64,000 nucleotides of DNA, taken from Nonomuraea helvata (GTDB lineage Bacteria > Actinomycetota > Actinomycetes > Streptosporangiales > Streptosporangiaceae). The DNA lies in contig NZ_BAAAXV010000001.1 of NCBI RefSeq assembly GCF_039535785.1, positions 1,612,001 through 1,676,000 of the forward strand, read 5' to 3'. The first letter of the stretch is position 1. Each line of letters starts with the position of its first letter. The position numbers and the translations under genes were made by a program. Positions 53,542 through 64,000 of the stretch are shown in pieces. A model generated the notes under the pieces. It was given only the letters and a program-made list of their open reading frames with translations, ran no database searches and had not been told where the DNA came from.

Positions 53542-55274
53542 GCTGCTGCCTCCTGTTCGGTGAGCTGGGACAGCACGATCTCCCGGTACGTCGGGCAGGT
53601 GCTCATGAGCTCCGCGTGGTCGCCGCTGCCGACCACGCGGCCGTCGTCGAGCACGAGGATGCGGTCGGCGTCGCGGATGGTGTTCACCCGCTGGGCCACG
53701 ATGACGATCGTGGCGTCGGTGATCTCCTCGGCCAGCGCGGCGCGCAGCCGGGCGTCGGTGGCGTAGTCGAGGGCGGAGAAGGAGTCGTCGAACAGGTAGA
53801 TCTCGGGCCGGTGCACCAGCGTCCTGGCGATGGCCAGGCGCTGCCGCTGGCCGCCGGAGACGTTCGTGCCGCCCTGGGAGATCGGCTCGTCCAGGCCACC
53901 GGGCATCGCCTCGACGAACTCGCGGGCCTGGGCGATCTCCAGGGCCCGCCACAGCTCCTCGTCGGTCGCGTCCGGCCTGCCGTACCTCAGGTTGGAGGCC
54001 ACGGTGCCGGAGAAGAGGTACGGCGACTGCGGGACCAGGCCGACCGCCCGGGAGAGCACGGCCTGGTCGAGGTCGCGTACGTCGACGCCGTCGACCAGCA
54101 CCTCGCCGGCGGTCGCGTCGAACAGGCGGGGGATGAGGTTGAGCAGCGTCGTCTTGCCGCTGCCCGTGCTGCCGATGATCGCGGTGGTACGGCCGGGCCG
54201 CGCCGCGAAGCTCACGCCGCACAGCACCGGCTCCTCGGCGCCCGGGTAGCGGAAGTCCACGGACCGCAGCTCCAGCTCGCCGAGGCGTCTTTCGGGGGTG
54301 ACGGGCTCCGCCGGCGGGTGGACGGTCGGCTCGGTGCCGAGCACCTCCTCGATGCGCTCGGCGCAGACCTCGGCCCGCGGGATCATCATGAACATGAACA
54401 TCGCCATCATCACCGACATGAGGATCTGCATGAGATAGGCGATGACCGCGGTCAGCGCGCCCACCTGCATGGTCCCGTCGGCGATGCGGTGACCGCCGAA
54501 CCACACCACGGCGACGCTGGACACGTTCACCACCAGCATGACCGTGGGGAACATCAGCGCCATCAGCCGCCCGACCCGCAGCGACACATCGGTCAGCCGG
54601 TCGTTGGCCACGCCGAAGCGCTCGCGCTCGTGCCTGTCGCGGACGAACGCCCTGATGACCCGGATGCCGGTGATCTGCTCGCGCAGCACCTGGTTGATCC
54701 GGTCGATGCGCTCCTGCATGGTGCGGAAGAGCGGGCGCATCCGCACCACGATCAGGGCCACGATGGCGATCATCACGGGCAGCACGACGAGCAGCAGCGA
54801 CGACAGCGCGGTGTCCTGGCGCAGCGCCAGCACGATGCCGCCGACGCACATGATCGGAGCCGCCACCATCATCGTGAACGTCATCAGCACGAGCAGCTGG
54901 ATCTGCTGCACGTCGTTGGTGGTCCGGGTGATCAGGGACGGCGGGCCGAACCGGTTGACCTCCTGGACGGAGAAGTCCTGCACCCGGTGGAAGATCGCGG
55001 CCCGCAGGTCCCTGCCCAGGGCCATCGAGGTCCGTGCGCCGTAGTACACGGCCACGACCGAGCAGACGATCTGTATGAGCGTCACACCGAGCATCACCAG
55101 CCCGATGCGCATGATGGAACCGGTGTCCCCCTTGACGACGCCGTCGTCGATGATGTCGGCGTTGAGCGTGGGGAGATAGAGCGTGGCCAGTGTCTGCACG
55201 AACTGGAAGAGGACCACGAGCGTGATCTCCTTCCCGTACGGCCTGAGCTGGACCCGCAGGAGACGGAGCAGCAT
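53538..55274 (-). CDS. ABC exporter, fused membrane/ATPase subunit A
   Basis: A 578-residue half-transporter with a six-helix transmembrane domain (YLPTLNADIIDDGV near helix 1, RFGPPSLITRTTNDVQQIQ) and an ATPase: Walker A GSTGSGKTT, signature VSGGQRQRLAIARTL, Walker B IYLFDDSFSALD and switch QRVNTI. In place of the usual Walker B Glu there is Asp (FDDSFS), and the switch His is Gln (VAQRVNTI), marking the degenerate site of a heterodimeric exporter whose partner is the downstream gene. It starts at a TGATG overlap with the TetR gene. Confidence 0.92.
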   Translation of the reverse strand: MLLRLLRVQLRPYGKEITLVVLFQFVQTLATLYLPTLNADIIDDGVVKGDTGSIMRIGLVMLGVTLIQIVCSVVAVYYGARTSMALGRDLRAAIFHRVQDFSVQEVNRFGPPSLITRTTNDVQQIQLLVLMTFTMMVAAPIMCVGGIVLALRQDTALSSLLLVVLPVMIAIVALIVVRMRPLFRTMQERIDRINQVLREQITGIRVIRAFVRDRHERERFGVANDRLTDVSLRVGRLMALMFPTVMLVVNVSSVAVVWFGGHRIADGTMQVGALTAVIAYLMQILMSVMMAMFMFMMIPRAEVCAERIEEVLGTEPTVHPPAEPVTPERRLGELELRSVDFRYPGAEEPVLCGVSFAARPGRTTAIIGSTGSGKTTLLNLIPRLFDATAGEVLVDGVDVRDLDQAVLSRAVGLVPQSPYLFSGTVASNLRYGRPDATDEELWRALEIAQAREFVEAMPGGLDEPISQGGTNVSGGQRQRLAIARTLVHRPEIYLFDDSFSALDYATDARLRAALAEEITDATIVIVAQRVNTIRDADRILVLDDGRVVGSGDHAELMSTCPTYREIVLSQLTEQEAAA

Positions 55275-55897
55275 CAAGAGGCGCTTTCTGTCGAAGGGGT
55301 GGAGGAGGGCCGCACGAGCAGCCCGTCGAGCAGGACGGAGACGATCTCCTCGTCGTCCATGTCGGCGAACTCGCCGCCCAGGCCGAAGCCGCGGTGCACG
55401 CTGGCCGCGATCAGCATGAGCAGCAGGTGCGCCGTGCCCTCGGGAGAGCGGCGCAGCCGGTCGCGGTCGGGCTCGACCAGAGCGGCGATCGCCGTCCCGA
55501 TCCGGCGCCGGCCGTCCAGCATCCGCTCGTGGAACTCGGCGTCGTCGGCCATCAGCTCCTTGGGCACGGCCATGAGATTGGCATTGACGCTCATCCCTTT
55601 CCGCAGCAGCAGGACCACCTCGCGCAGCCGAGCGCGCAGCTCGACCTGCGTGCCGATGGCCGCCAGCGCGTCCACCGCCGGCTGCGGATCGAACGCGCTC
55701 ATCAGCGTCGCCCGGAGCAGCGAGGCCTTGTCGGGGAAGACGCCGAAGATCGTGCCCTCGGCCACGCCCGCGGCCTCGGCGATCTGGCGGGTGCTCACCG
55801 CGGCGCCGTATTCGCGCAGCAGGGGGAGCGTGGCGGCGATGAGCGCTGCACGGCGGTCTTCTGGCGCCATGGCCGGCACCCTTCGCCTTCTTGTCAT
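55274..55897 (-). CDS. TetR-family regulator of the ABC exporter
   Basis: A 207-residue regulator: VSTRQIAEAAGVAEGTIFGVFPDKASLL is the helix-turn-helix, followed by a helical ligand domain. It is the first gene of the operon and overlaps the exporter start by TGATG. ATG 55897 lies 6 bases after TAGACT, suggesting a leaderless mRNA; ATG 55870 (MAPEDRR) is an alternative start. A palindromic operator overlaps the promoter, so it is probably autoregulated and induced by a drug that the exporter removes. Confidence 0.9.
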   Translation of the reverse strand: MTRRRRVPAMAPEDRRAALIAATLPLLREYGAAVSTRQIAEAAGVAEGTIFGVFPDKASLLRATLMSAFDPQPAVDALAAIGTQVELRARLREVVLLLRKGMSVNANLMAVPKELMADDAEFHERMLDGRRRIGTAIAALVEPDRDRLRRSPEGTAHLLLMLIAASVHRGFGLGGEFADMDDEEIVSVLLDGLLVRPSSTPSTESAS

Positions 55898-55906
55898 AGA
55901 ACGAGT

Positions 55907-55927
55907 CTAATGAGCGAGTACTCACTC
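55907..55927 (-). promoter_or_regulatory. Promoter/operator of TetR-exporter operon
   Basis: GAGCGAGTACTCACTC (55912-55927) is a 16-base palindrome with one mismatched pair, of the TGAGTGAGTACTCACTCA type used by TetR-family repressors. It directly precedes the -10-like TAGACT, so bound repressor would occlude RNA polymerase. Confidence 0.65.
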
Positions 55928-55984
55928 GTTCAAATGGTTATGTGGCGGTGCCTACCGCTACGCTCCCTCCGTGCTCAAACCTTG

Positions 55985-56165
55985 ACTGCCCGGTTTCCTG
56001 CTGCTGCGCACCGAGAAAGCGACCTCCGGCCGGGTGGCGGGCCTCGGCCTCGGCTTCGCGGGCGTCATGGTCGTGCTCGGGGTCTGGCAGCCGATGGCCG
56101 GCGGGCTCGTCATCCTCGCCGCCATCGCCCTCACCCGGCGCGCCGCCCGCCGTCCCGTCCCCGGC
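55985..56165 (+). pseudogene. EamA-type transporter remnant
   Basis: Plus-strand translation gives FLLLRTEKATSGRVAGLGLG, FAGVMVVLGVW and GGLVILAAIALTRRAARR, resembling one membrane-helix pair of an EamA/DMT transporter (the ER-A-T-xx-Q-xx-G-L-x-L-G-F-x-G-V pattern). It has no proper start and ends abruptly against the kinase gene. It is too short to function. Confidence 0.45.
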
Positions 56166-57641
56166 CTAGGAGTACCGTTCGCAGACCGTGAAGGACACAC
56201 TCCTGGTGGCCCTGGAGGGGGTGAGCAGGTGGAAGACGATCGTGTGCCGGCCCGGCTCGAAGGCTCCGAAGGGGTTGCGCTGGTTCTTGGTCGTACCGGT
56301 CACCCAGTCCGTCTTCCACCCCTCGTCCTCGCCGTCCACGACCCAGCGGTAGCCGTACTCGACCTGCCTGCCCGACGGGCCCTTGAGCAGGGCGACGGGG
56401 AAGAGACTCGGTGACCAGCAGTTGTCTCCGGTCTGCTGCCCGTCCAGCGTCAACGACACCAGGCGTACGGTCGCCGCGGCCGCCTTCGTGGTCGTGGTCC
56501 TGCGTGGGGAGGTCGTGGTTCGGGGCGTCGATCGCGTGCGGGTGGCGGTGGGCTTCGGGCTGGCGGTCCTGGTGGGACGCGTCCTCTTGGCGGGAGCGCT
56601 GGGTGTGCGGGTCGCGCCCGGCGTCCTGCCGGCGTCCGGTTTCTCGGCCGGGGCGCCGGGCGTCGTGATGGCGCCCTGGGCGGCGGCCGAGGAGGTGGGC
56701 GCGGCCGTCGTCTCCGGGGCGGGCATCCAGAGGATCGCCCCGCCCACCAGGGCGGCGGACGCCGCCAGCGCCCCGGCGCCCACCAGTATCGCCTTCCAGC
56801 GCGGGCGGCTCGCGGGACGACCCGCCGCACCGCCTCGACGGCCCGGCAGGGTGCCCGCCGTACCGGTGGGCGGGGCGCCGATGAGCCGGAGCAGGACGTC
56901 CTGCATGGCGGGCCGGGCGGCGGGGTCCTTGGCCAGGCAGGACAGCACGATCGGGCGAAGCGGGCCGGACAGGCCGCCCAGGTCCGGCTCGTCGTGGAGG
57001 ATGCGGCGGATCACCGCGGGCAGCGAGTCGTTGCCGAACGGCGGCCTTCCCGTCGCGGCGAACACCATCACCGACGCCCACGCGAAGGCGTCCACCGCGG
57101 GACCGAGCGGAGCTCCCGTGAGCTGCTCGGGCGCCATGTAGGCGGGCGTGCCGACGATGCTGCTCGTGACGGTCAGCGAATGGCCGGCCGCGCGGGCGAT
57201 GCCGAAGTCGATGACCCGCGGGCCGTCCCTCCCGAGCAGCACGTTGGCGGGCTTGAAGTCACGGTGCACCACCCCGGCCCGGTGGATCGCCGCCAGCGCC
57301 GTCGCGGTCGCCACCGCGAGCCGCTGCAGGTCGGCACCGGCGTGGCGGCCGGCCTGCTGGAGCGAGGGCCCCTCGACGTACTCCGTCACGATGTACGGCC
57401 GCCCGCCCAGCGAGGCGTCGAGCACCTGAGCGATGCAGAACGGCTCCACCCGCCGCGCCGCGTCGATCTCCTTGGCGAAGCGGTGGTCACCGGCGAAGCC
57501 GTCCGCCAGCACCTTCACCGCGACCCGCCGCCCGTCGGGCGCCTGGCCCAGGTAGACCACCCCCTGGCCGCCCACACCCAGACGCCCGAGCAGCCGGTAG
57601 GGCCCCACGGCTGGGGGGTCTTCCGGCAGGAGGGGGTCCAT
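56166..57641 (-). CDS. Membrane Ser/Thr protein kinase (PASTA-less, STPK) B
   Basis: A 491-residue receptor-like kinase. The kinase domain spans residues 10-265: Gly loop GRLGVGGQGVVYLG, VAVKVL (ATP Lys), catalytic loop VVHRDFKPANVLL, IDFGIAR (DFG) and MAPEQ. A single membrane helix (about 280-300), a Thr/Pro-rich extracellular stalk (310-395) and a 95-residue extracellular domain with Cys residues (DNCWSPSLFP and TVCERYS) follow. It starts in a TGATG overlap with the upstream kinase gene and is a tandem duplicate of it. It probably senses an extracellular ligand and phosphorylates cytoplasmic proteins. Confidence 0.92.
   Translation of the reverse strand: MDPLLPEDPPAVGPYRLLGRLGVGGQGVVYLGQAPDGRRVAVKVLADGFAGDHRFAKEIDAARRVEPFCIAQVLDASLGGRPYIVTEYVEGPSLQQAGRHAGADLQRLAVATATALAAIHRAGVVHRDFKPANVLLGRDGPRVIDFGIARAAGHSLTVTSSIVGTPAYMAPEQLTGAPLGPAVDAFAWASVMVFAATGRPPFGNDSLPAVIRRILHDEPDLGGLSGPLRPIVLSCLAKDPAARPAMQDVLLRLIGAPPTGTAGTLPGRRGGAAGRPASRPRWKAILVGAGALAASAALVGGAILWMPAPETTAAPTSSAAAQGAITTPGAPAEKPDAGRTPGATRTPSAPAKRTRPTRTASPKPTATRTRSTPRTTTSPRRTTTTKAAAATVRLVSLTLDGQQTGDNCWSPSLFPVALLKGPSGRQVEYGYRWVVDGEDEGWKTDWVTGTTKNQRNPFGAFEPGRHTIVFHLLTPSRATRSVSFTVCERYS
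57311..57482 (-). repeat. 172-base block identical in both kinase genes (copy 1)
   Basis: This block is identical base for base to 58810-58981 in the neighbouring kinase gene, while flanking sequence is diverged. It encodes the segment from FAKEID through IVTEYVEG to LQRLAV. It looks like recent gene conversion between the tandem kinases. Confidence 0.85.
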
Positions 57642-59146
57642 CACTCGCTCCCGTCCGGGCAGATGGTGAACGAGAGCGTCTTCGACACCGTCGCGGGCGA
57701 GGTGATGCGGAGGGTGACCTTGTGGGAGCCGTCCGGTTTCACGAGCGGGCCGACGACCTGGTGGGTGTGGGACTCGGCGAGAGTGCCCTCGGAGCGCATC
57801 ACCACCCGCCCGTCCAGCACCCATTCGTAGCGGAACGTGGTGCCCAGCTTGGTCCCTTCGACCATGCCGAAGGTGTTGCTCTGTCCGAACAGGCACTCAG
57901 GGGTGTCGGCGTGCCGGGGACCGATGACCCAGACCCGCGGGATCCGCACGGAACCACCGCCCGATGAGGGCTTCGCCGACGAGGTCGCCGGTTTGGGAAC
58001 GGACTGCGTCGGCCTGGCGGTGGGCTTCGTGGTCGGTTTGGTGGGGGTGGTCACCGGTTTCGCGGGAGACGGGCTCTTGGTCTTTTTCGGGCGCTGGCGC
58101 GTGCTCGTCGAGGCCGGCGTCTTCGGGGTCGGCGGCTTCTTCGAGGTCGGCGTCCCGGCGGAGGTGAGGGCCAACGGCTGCGTACTCGGTTGGGGGCTCG
58201 GGAAAGGGAAACCCCAGACGCTCGTGGCCCCCCAGACGACGGCGCCCGCCACCGCCAGCGCCCCCACCCCGGAGACGCCCGCGACGACCGCCGTCCTGCT
58301 CCCGCGCCGCCGCCGCCCGGGTGCCGTGGACAGTCTCCCGCCGTCGGCGCCGTACGGATGCGCGGGCGCCTGTCCGCCCAGGAGCCACAGCAGCACGTCC
58401 CGCATGGCCGGCCGGCGCGCCGGATCCTTGGCCAGGCACGCCAGCACGACCTGCCGGAGCGGTTGCGGCAGGTCGCCGACCTGCGGCTCGTTGTGCAGAA
58501 TCCGGTTGATCACCGCGGGCAGCGAGTCGTCACCGAACGGGGGCACCCCGGTGGCTGCGAACACCATCACCGACGCCCACGCGAACACGTCCACGGCCGG
58601 CCCGATCCGCTCGCCGGCGAGCTGCTCCGGCGCCATGTACGCCGGCGTCCCCACGATGCTGCTGGCACCCGTCGGCCCCGCTTCGACGGACCGGGCGATC
58701 CCGAAGTCGATCACTCGGGGGCCGCCCTGCCCGAGCAGCACGTTGGCGGGCTTGAAGTCACGATGGACGATGCCCGCCTGATGGATGGCCGCCAGCGCGG
58801 TCGCGGTCACCACCGCGAGCCGCTGCAGGTCGGCACCGGCGTGGCGGCCGGCCTGCTGGAGCGAGGGCCCCTCGACGTACTCCGTCACGATGTACGGCCG
58901 CCCGCCCAGCGAGGCGTCGAGCACCTGAGCGATGCAGAACGGCTCCACCCGCCGCGCCGCGTCGATCTCCTTGGCGAAGCGTTCGTCGGCGAGCCCCTCG
59001 CGCAGCACTTTGACCGCGACCCGCCTGCCGCCGGGCGCCTGACCGAGGTAGACCACCCCTTGGCCGCCGGCGCCCAGACGCCCCAACATCCGGTAGGGCC
59101 CCACACCGGTGGGGTCGCCTTCCCGTAGAGGTTCGACGTGCGTCAT
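57641..59146 (-). CDS. Membrane Ser/Thr protein kinase A
   Basis: A 501-residue paralogue of the downstream kinase: Gly loop GRLGAGGQGVVYLG, VAVKVL, catalytic loop IVHRDFKPANVLL, IDFGIAR and MAPEQ, all intact; one membrane helix (about 285-305), a Pro/Thr/Lys-rich stalk (320-405) and an extracellular domain (VWVIGPRHADTPECLFGQ, FRYEWVLDGR, TICPDGSE) that differs from its neighbour although the fold appears shared. The two therefore may sense different ligands with nearly identical kinase parts. It is the first gene of the pair, and its stop overlaps the second start. Confidence 0.92.
   Translation of the reverse strand: MTHVEPLREGDPTGVGPYRMLGRLGAGGQGVVYLGQAPGGRRVAVKVLREGLADERFAKEIDAARRVEPFCIAQVLDASLGGRPYIVTEYVEGPSLQQAGRHAGADLQRLAVVTATALAAIHQAGIVHRDFKPANVLLGQGGPRVIDFGIARSVEAGPTGASSIVGTPAYMAPEQLAGERIGPAVDVFAWASVMVFAATGVPPFGDDSLPAVINRILHNEPQVGDLPQPLRQVVLACLAKDPARRPAMRDVLLWLLGGQAPAHPYGADGGRLSTAPGRRRRGSRTAVVAGVSGVGALAVAGAVVWGATSVWGFPFPSPQPSTQPLALTSAGTPTSKKPPTPKTPASTSTRQRPKKTKSPSPAKPVTTPTKPTTKPTARPTQSVPKPATSSAKPSSGGGSVRIPRVWVIGPRHADTPECLFGQSNTFGMVEGTKLGTTFRYEWVLDGRVVMRSEGTLAESHTHQVVGPLVKPDGSHKVTLRITSPATVSKTLSFTICPDGSE
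58810..58981 (-). repeat. 172-base block identical in both kinase genes (copy 2)
   Basis: Identical to 57311-57482, displaced by 1499 bases in direct orientation. Recombination between the copies would fuse the two kinases in frame. Confidence 0.85.
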
Positions 59147-59539
59147 GGGACTCCTGCCAAGCGTATGGGATCTTCGGCACCATAGCGGGAAATGTCAGAC
59201 CGGGTGCGCCAGTTGCGTCAACCGCGCCGTACGGGACGGTGGGCACGCGCCCGAACAAGGGCGCCCCGCCGGCGGACGGCGCATCTCATAAGGCGCCTTA
59301 CCCGGCGACCGCGAAAGCATAATTGACCCATTATCCGCGCGGGCGCTATATTGTCGCCACAATTTCTCCACACAAACGGGATGACCTGCGCGGATTACAA
59401 ATTGCCATCCGCTTCAGCGCCCAGCTCCGTAGGTGATTTGAACACCGGTTGAAAGATTTGTCCAGGCCCTTGTCGAGGGTGTTCGGATCACTTACTGTCC
59501 AGGTGATCTAATCACCCCCCACACAATTCAGGAGCCCTG
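59147..59539 (+). promoter_or_regulatory. Control region of YD-repeat/PLA2 gene 2
   Basis: About 390 bases without a gene. The kinase-proximal half is G+C-rich; from about 59320 it becomes AT-rich and resembles the region upstream of PLA2 gene 1: a TATA-rich block with CGCCA and TTCTCCA, GATTTGAACACCG (59435-59447) and ATCAC-N11-GTGAT-N3-ATCAC (59487-59515) containing the palindrome GTGATCTAATCAC. The distance from palindrome to start codon is 24 bases here and 25 at gene 1. Confidence 0.65.
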
Positions 59540-61159
59540 GTGCGCCGATTAACGCTCACCGCCACCATCGCGGCGGTGCTACTCCCCCTGCTCTCCCCGG
59601 CAGCCTCCGCCACCACCACCGTCGGCACCGCCACCGCCGCCGAAGACCCTGACGCCGTCCAGCAGGTCGGTCCGGGTCTGTACTTCTCCGACACCGACAC
59701 CTTCACGTTCGACGAATCGGACGTGCCCGCAGGGTCGATCGGCCGCACGCACGGCGTGGCCACCGGCGGCGGCGACCTCGCGCGACCGCAGTCCGCCCCC
59801 GCCTCCCGGCCCGAGATGGCGGTGTTCGGCCCGGGCTGGAAGGCCGAGTTCCTCGGCGGAATGCTCGACAGGAAACTGGACGTCCAGAGCGGCGCCATCG
59901 TGGTCACCGAGCTCGACGAGGGGACCACGACCCGCTACACGCTGAAGAGCAGCATCTCCTTCCCCGAGGGCGGCGGCATCCAGCGCTACGAGAGCGGCGA
60001 CGGATCCAAGATCACCGAAACGACCCGGTGGGACTCGGCGGCCGGGGCGATGCGGACCTCCATCTCCGAAGCCATCGCGATGGACAAGGGCGCCACGGAG
60101 GCGGGGGACGACAACTTCTCCCAGAGCAACGCCGAGCTCGGCCTCACCTACAGCTGGACGAAGATCGACGGGCTGCAGAGCACCGACACCTGGCGGGTGA
60201 CGGCCACCGGCAACACCGCCTACGGCGCCTCGACGGTGGCCTATGACGCCCAGGGCCGCGTCAGCACCGTCAAGGAACCGGCCGCGGGCGAGGCCCCCGA
60301 GGAAACGCTGACGGTCACCTACGCCACGTCGACCACGGCCACCACGTCCTCCTTCGGTGACTACGCCGGCCGGCTCAAGCAGATCACGCTCACTTCCGGC
60401 ACGGAGGCGCCGCAGACCGTCGCCAGCTACGGATACGACGCCAACGGCCTGCTGCGCACCGTGGCCGACCCCAGTCTGAGCGGCTCTCCCGCGTCCACCT
60501 ACGCCTACGACCAGGTCGGGCGCCTGACGTCGATCGACTCGCCCACGGACGGCGGCTGGCAGCTGACCTTCGCCGGCGGCACCGCCGCCCCCACCGCGAC
60601 CGCCACCGACACGTCGCGGCCGGCCGGCGGCGATCCCATCCAGGGCGCGAAGGGGATCAACGACCCCAACGCCACCGCGCCCGACCCCGGCGACTTCCTC
60701 CCCGGCGACGTCTCCAACCCGCAGGCGTACCCGTCGTACTGCAACGACGCCTGGAAGTGGCTGTACTACCAGAGGGCCGGCTGCGCGTCCTGGGTCGCCC
60801 ACTACGGCTGGCGCAAACCGCTGTGGCGGAAACTGCCCAGCAAGCGCTACGTCATGGGCATCGACTACGACCACTGCACCAACGCCCCGGACCGTCCCAC
60901 CGGCTTCGACTTCCGGCCGGCCTGCGACATGCACGACTACGGCTACGGGCTGATCGGCAACACCTACAAGCACTACCGCTACTACCTCGACCGCTATCGC
61001 AAGTCCCAGGTCGACGACGTGTTCTACCACACGCTCAAGAACTGGACCTGCAACGCGTACAACATCTTCGTCCGCACCGTCTGCAAGCGCTGGGCCTTCG
61101 TCTACCGCCAAGGGGTTCGCCTGGGCAACCCCAAGAACGGCGCGAACGCCACACACTGA
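59540..61159 (+). CDS. Secreted YD-repeat protein with prokaryotic phospholipase A2 domain (2)
   Basis: A 539-residue paralogue of the protein at 29802-31445 with the same layout: signal peptide (RRLTLTATIAAVLLPLLSPAASA), YD-repeat-like middle (VAYDAQGRVSTVKEP is identical in both) and C-terminal phospholipase A2 with RPACDMHDYGYG (catalytic His465-Asp466). GTG 59540 follows AGGAG. The PLA2 tails have diverged more than the YD part near their ends. Shared promoter blocks and terminator show that the whole cassette was duplicated. It is convergent with rpoB. Confidence 0.85.
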   Translation: MRRLTLTATIAAVLLPLLSPAASATTTVGTATAAEDPDAVQQVGPGLYFSDTDTFTFDESDVPAGSIGRTHGVATGGGDLARPQSAPASRPEMAVFGPGWKAEFLGGMLDRKLDVQSGAIVVTELDEGTTTRYTLKSSISFPEGGGIQRYESGDGSKITETTRWDSAAGAMRTSISEAIAMDKGATEAGDDNFSQSNAELGLTYSWTKIDGLQSTDTWRVTATGNTAYGASTVAYDAQGRVSTVKEPAAGEAPEETLTVTYATSTTATTSSFGDYAGRLKQITLTSGTEAPQTVASYGYDANGLLRTVADPSLSGSPASTYAYDQVGRLTSIDSPTDGGWQLTFAGGTAAPTATATDTSRPAGGDPIQGAKGINDPNATAPDPGDFLPGDVSNPQAYPSYCNDAWKWLYYQRAGCASWVAHYGWRKPLWRKLPSKRYVMGIDYDHCTNAPDRPTGFDFRPACDMHDYGYGLIGNTYKHYRYYLDRYRKSQVDDVFYHTLKNWTCNAYNIFVRTVCKRWAFVYRQGVRLGNPKNGANATH

Positions 61160-61179
61160 CGACCGCACCTGAGCGTGCC

Positions 61180-61213
61180 GGGCCGGATGGCTGGATCGCC
61201 CGCCGTCCGGCCC
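61180..61213. terminator. Hairpin between PLA2 gene 2 and rpoB
   Basis: GGGCCGGA and TCCGGCCC are perfect arms with additional inner pairing (TGGC with GCCG-type). Convergent genes end on both sides. The outer arms match the terminator of PLA2 gene 1. Confidence 0.7.
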
Positions 61214-61232
61214 TTCCGATGTCCGTAGCGGA

Positions 61233-64000
<2,768 letters not shown>

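Noticed and set aside
51670..55910. Long plus-strand frames opposite the ABC exporters
   Set aside because: His/Asp/Arg-rich antisense shadows of two clear ABC transporters and a TetR.

Overview
The window is high-G+C DNA with actinobacterial hallmarks: GTG and TTG starts, many ATGA/GTGA overlaps, apparently leaderless promoters, YbaB/WXG-type secretion-associated genes, Ser/Thr kinases and an actinobacterial RpoB. A stand-alone rpoB carrying rif-region substitutions, with no rpoC after it, resembles the duplicated rpoB known from Nonomuraea. I therefore favour a Nonomuraea-like member of the Streptosporangiaceae; this is inference. I recognised no tRNA, rRNA or CRISPR array.

Layout. 0-4.3 kb: an operon of a cytochrome P450 (cut by the window edge), a cyclooxygenase-like heme dioxygenase, a lipase-like hydrolase fused to an acetoacetate-decarboxylase-like domain and a small helical protein, which together suggest oxylipin chemistry. 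4.4-8.1 kb: a flavin oxidase divergent from a MarR regulator, then a P450. 8.2-14.1 kb: a LacI regulator divergent from a PotABCD-like ABC importer and an adenosine-deaminase-like enzyme. 14.1-17.6 kb: a macrodomain protein divergent from a uracil-DNA-glycosylase/ADP-ribosyltransferase fusion, followed by a lipoprotein. This is the most novel-looking locus. 17.6-23.5 kb: a polar amino acid ABC importer with an FAD amine oxidase and a Gfo/Idh/MocA dehydrogenase, under a LacI regulator with two perfect operators.

23.6-26.6 kb: a small type VII-style toxin module (two YbaB proteins, a WXG-like protein, a toxin and a HEAT-like candidate immunity protein). 26.6-29.5 kb: a methyltransferase, a serine hydrolase and YnfA. 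29.6-34.3 kb: a secreted YD-repeat/phospholipase A2 protein, a subtilase with two P domains and a small secreted protein. 34.3-37.4 kb: a DEAD-box helicase flanked by gene remnants. 37.4-43.8 kb: a beta-lactamase-like protein, an MBL-fold hydrolase, a hemerythrin remnant, a carboxylesterase, and a TetR/P450 divergent pair. 43.8-49.7 kb: a second secretion-associated locus with a 1475-residue protein ending in an amidoligase domain. 50-55.9 kb: a Nudix hydrolase, an IS5-family element inserted at the stop codon of an ABC exporter gene, and the exporter pair with its TetR regulator. 56.2-59.1 kb: tandem receptor-like kinases. 59.3-61.2 kb: a second YD-repeat/phospholipase A2 cassette sharing promoter elements and terminator with the first. 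61.2-64 kb: the C-terminal four-fifths of the rpoB paralogue.

The window is a mosaic of transport and catabolic operons under local regulators, secreted enzymes, two polymorphic-toxin-like loci, a possible ADP-ribosylation system and several decayed genes. All assignments come from reading motifs; no database search was run.
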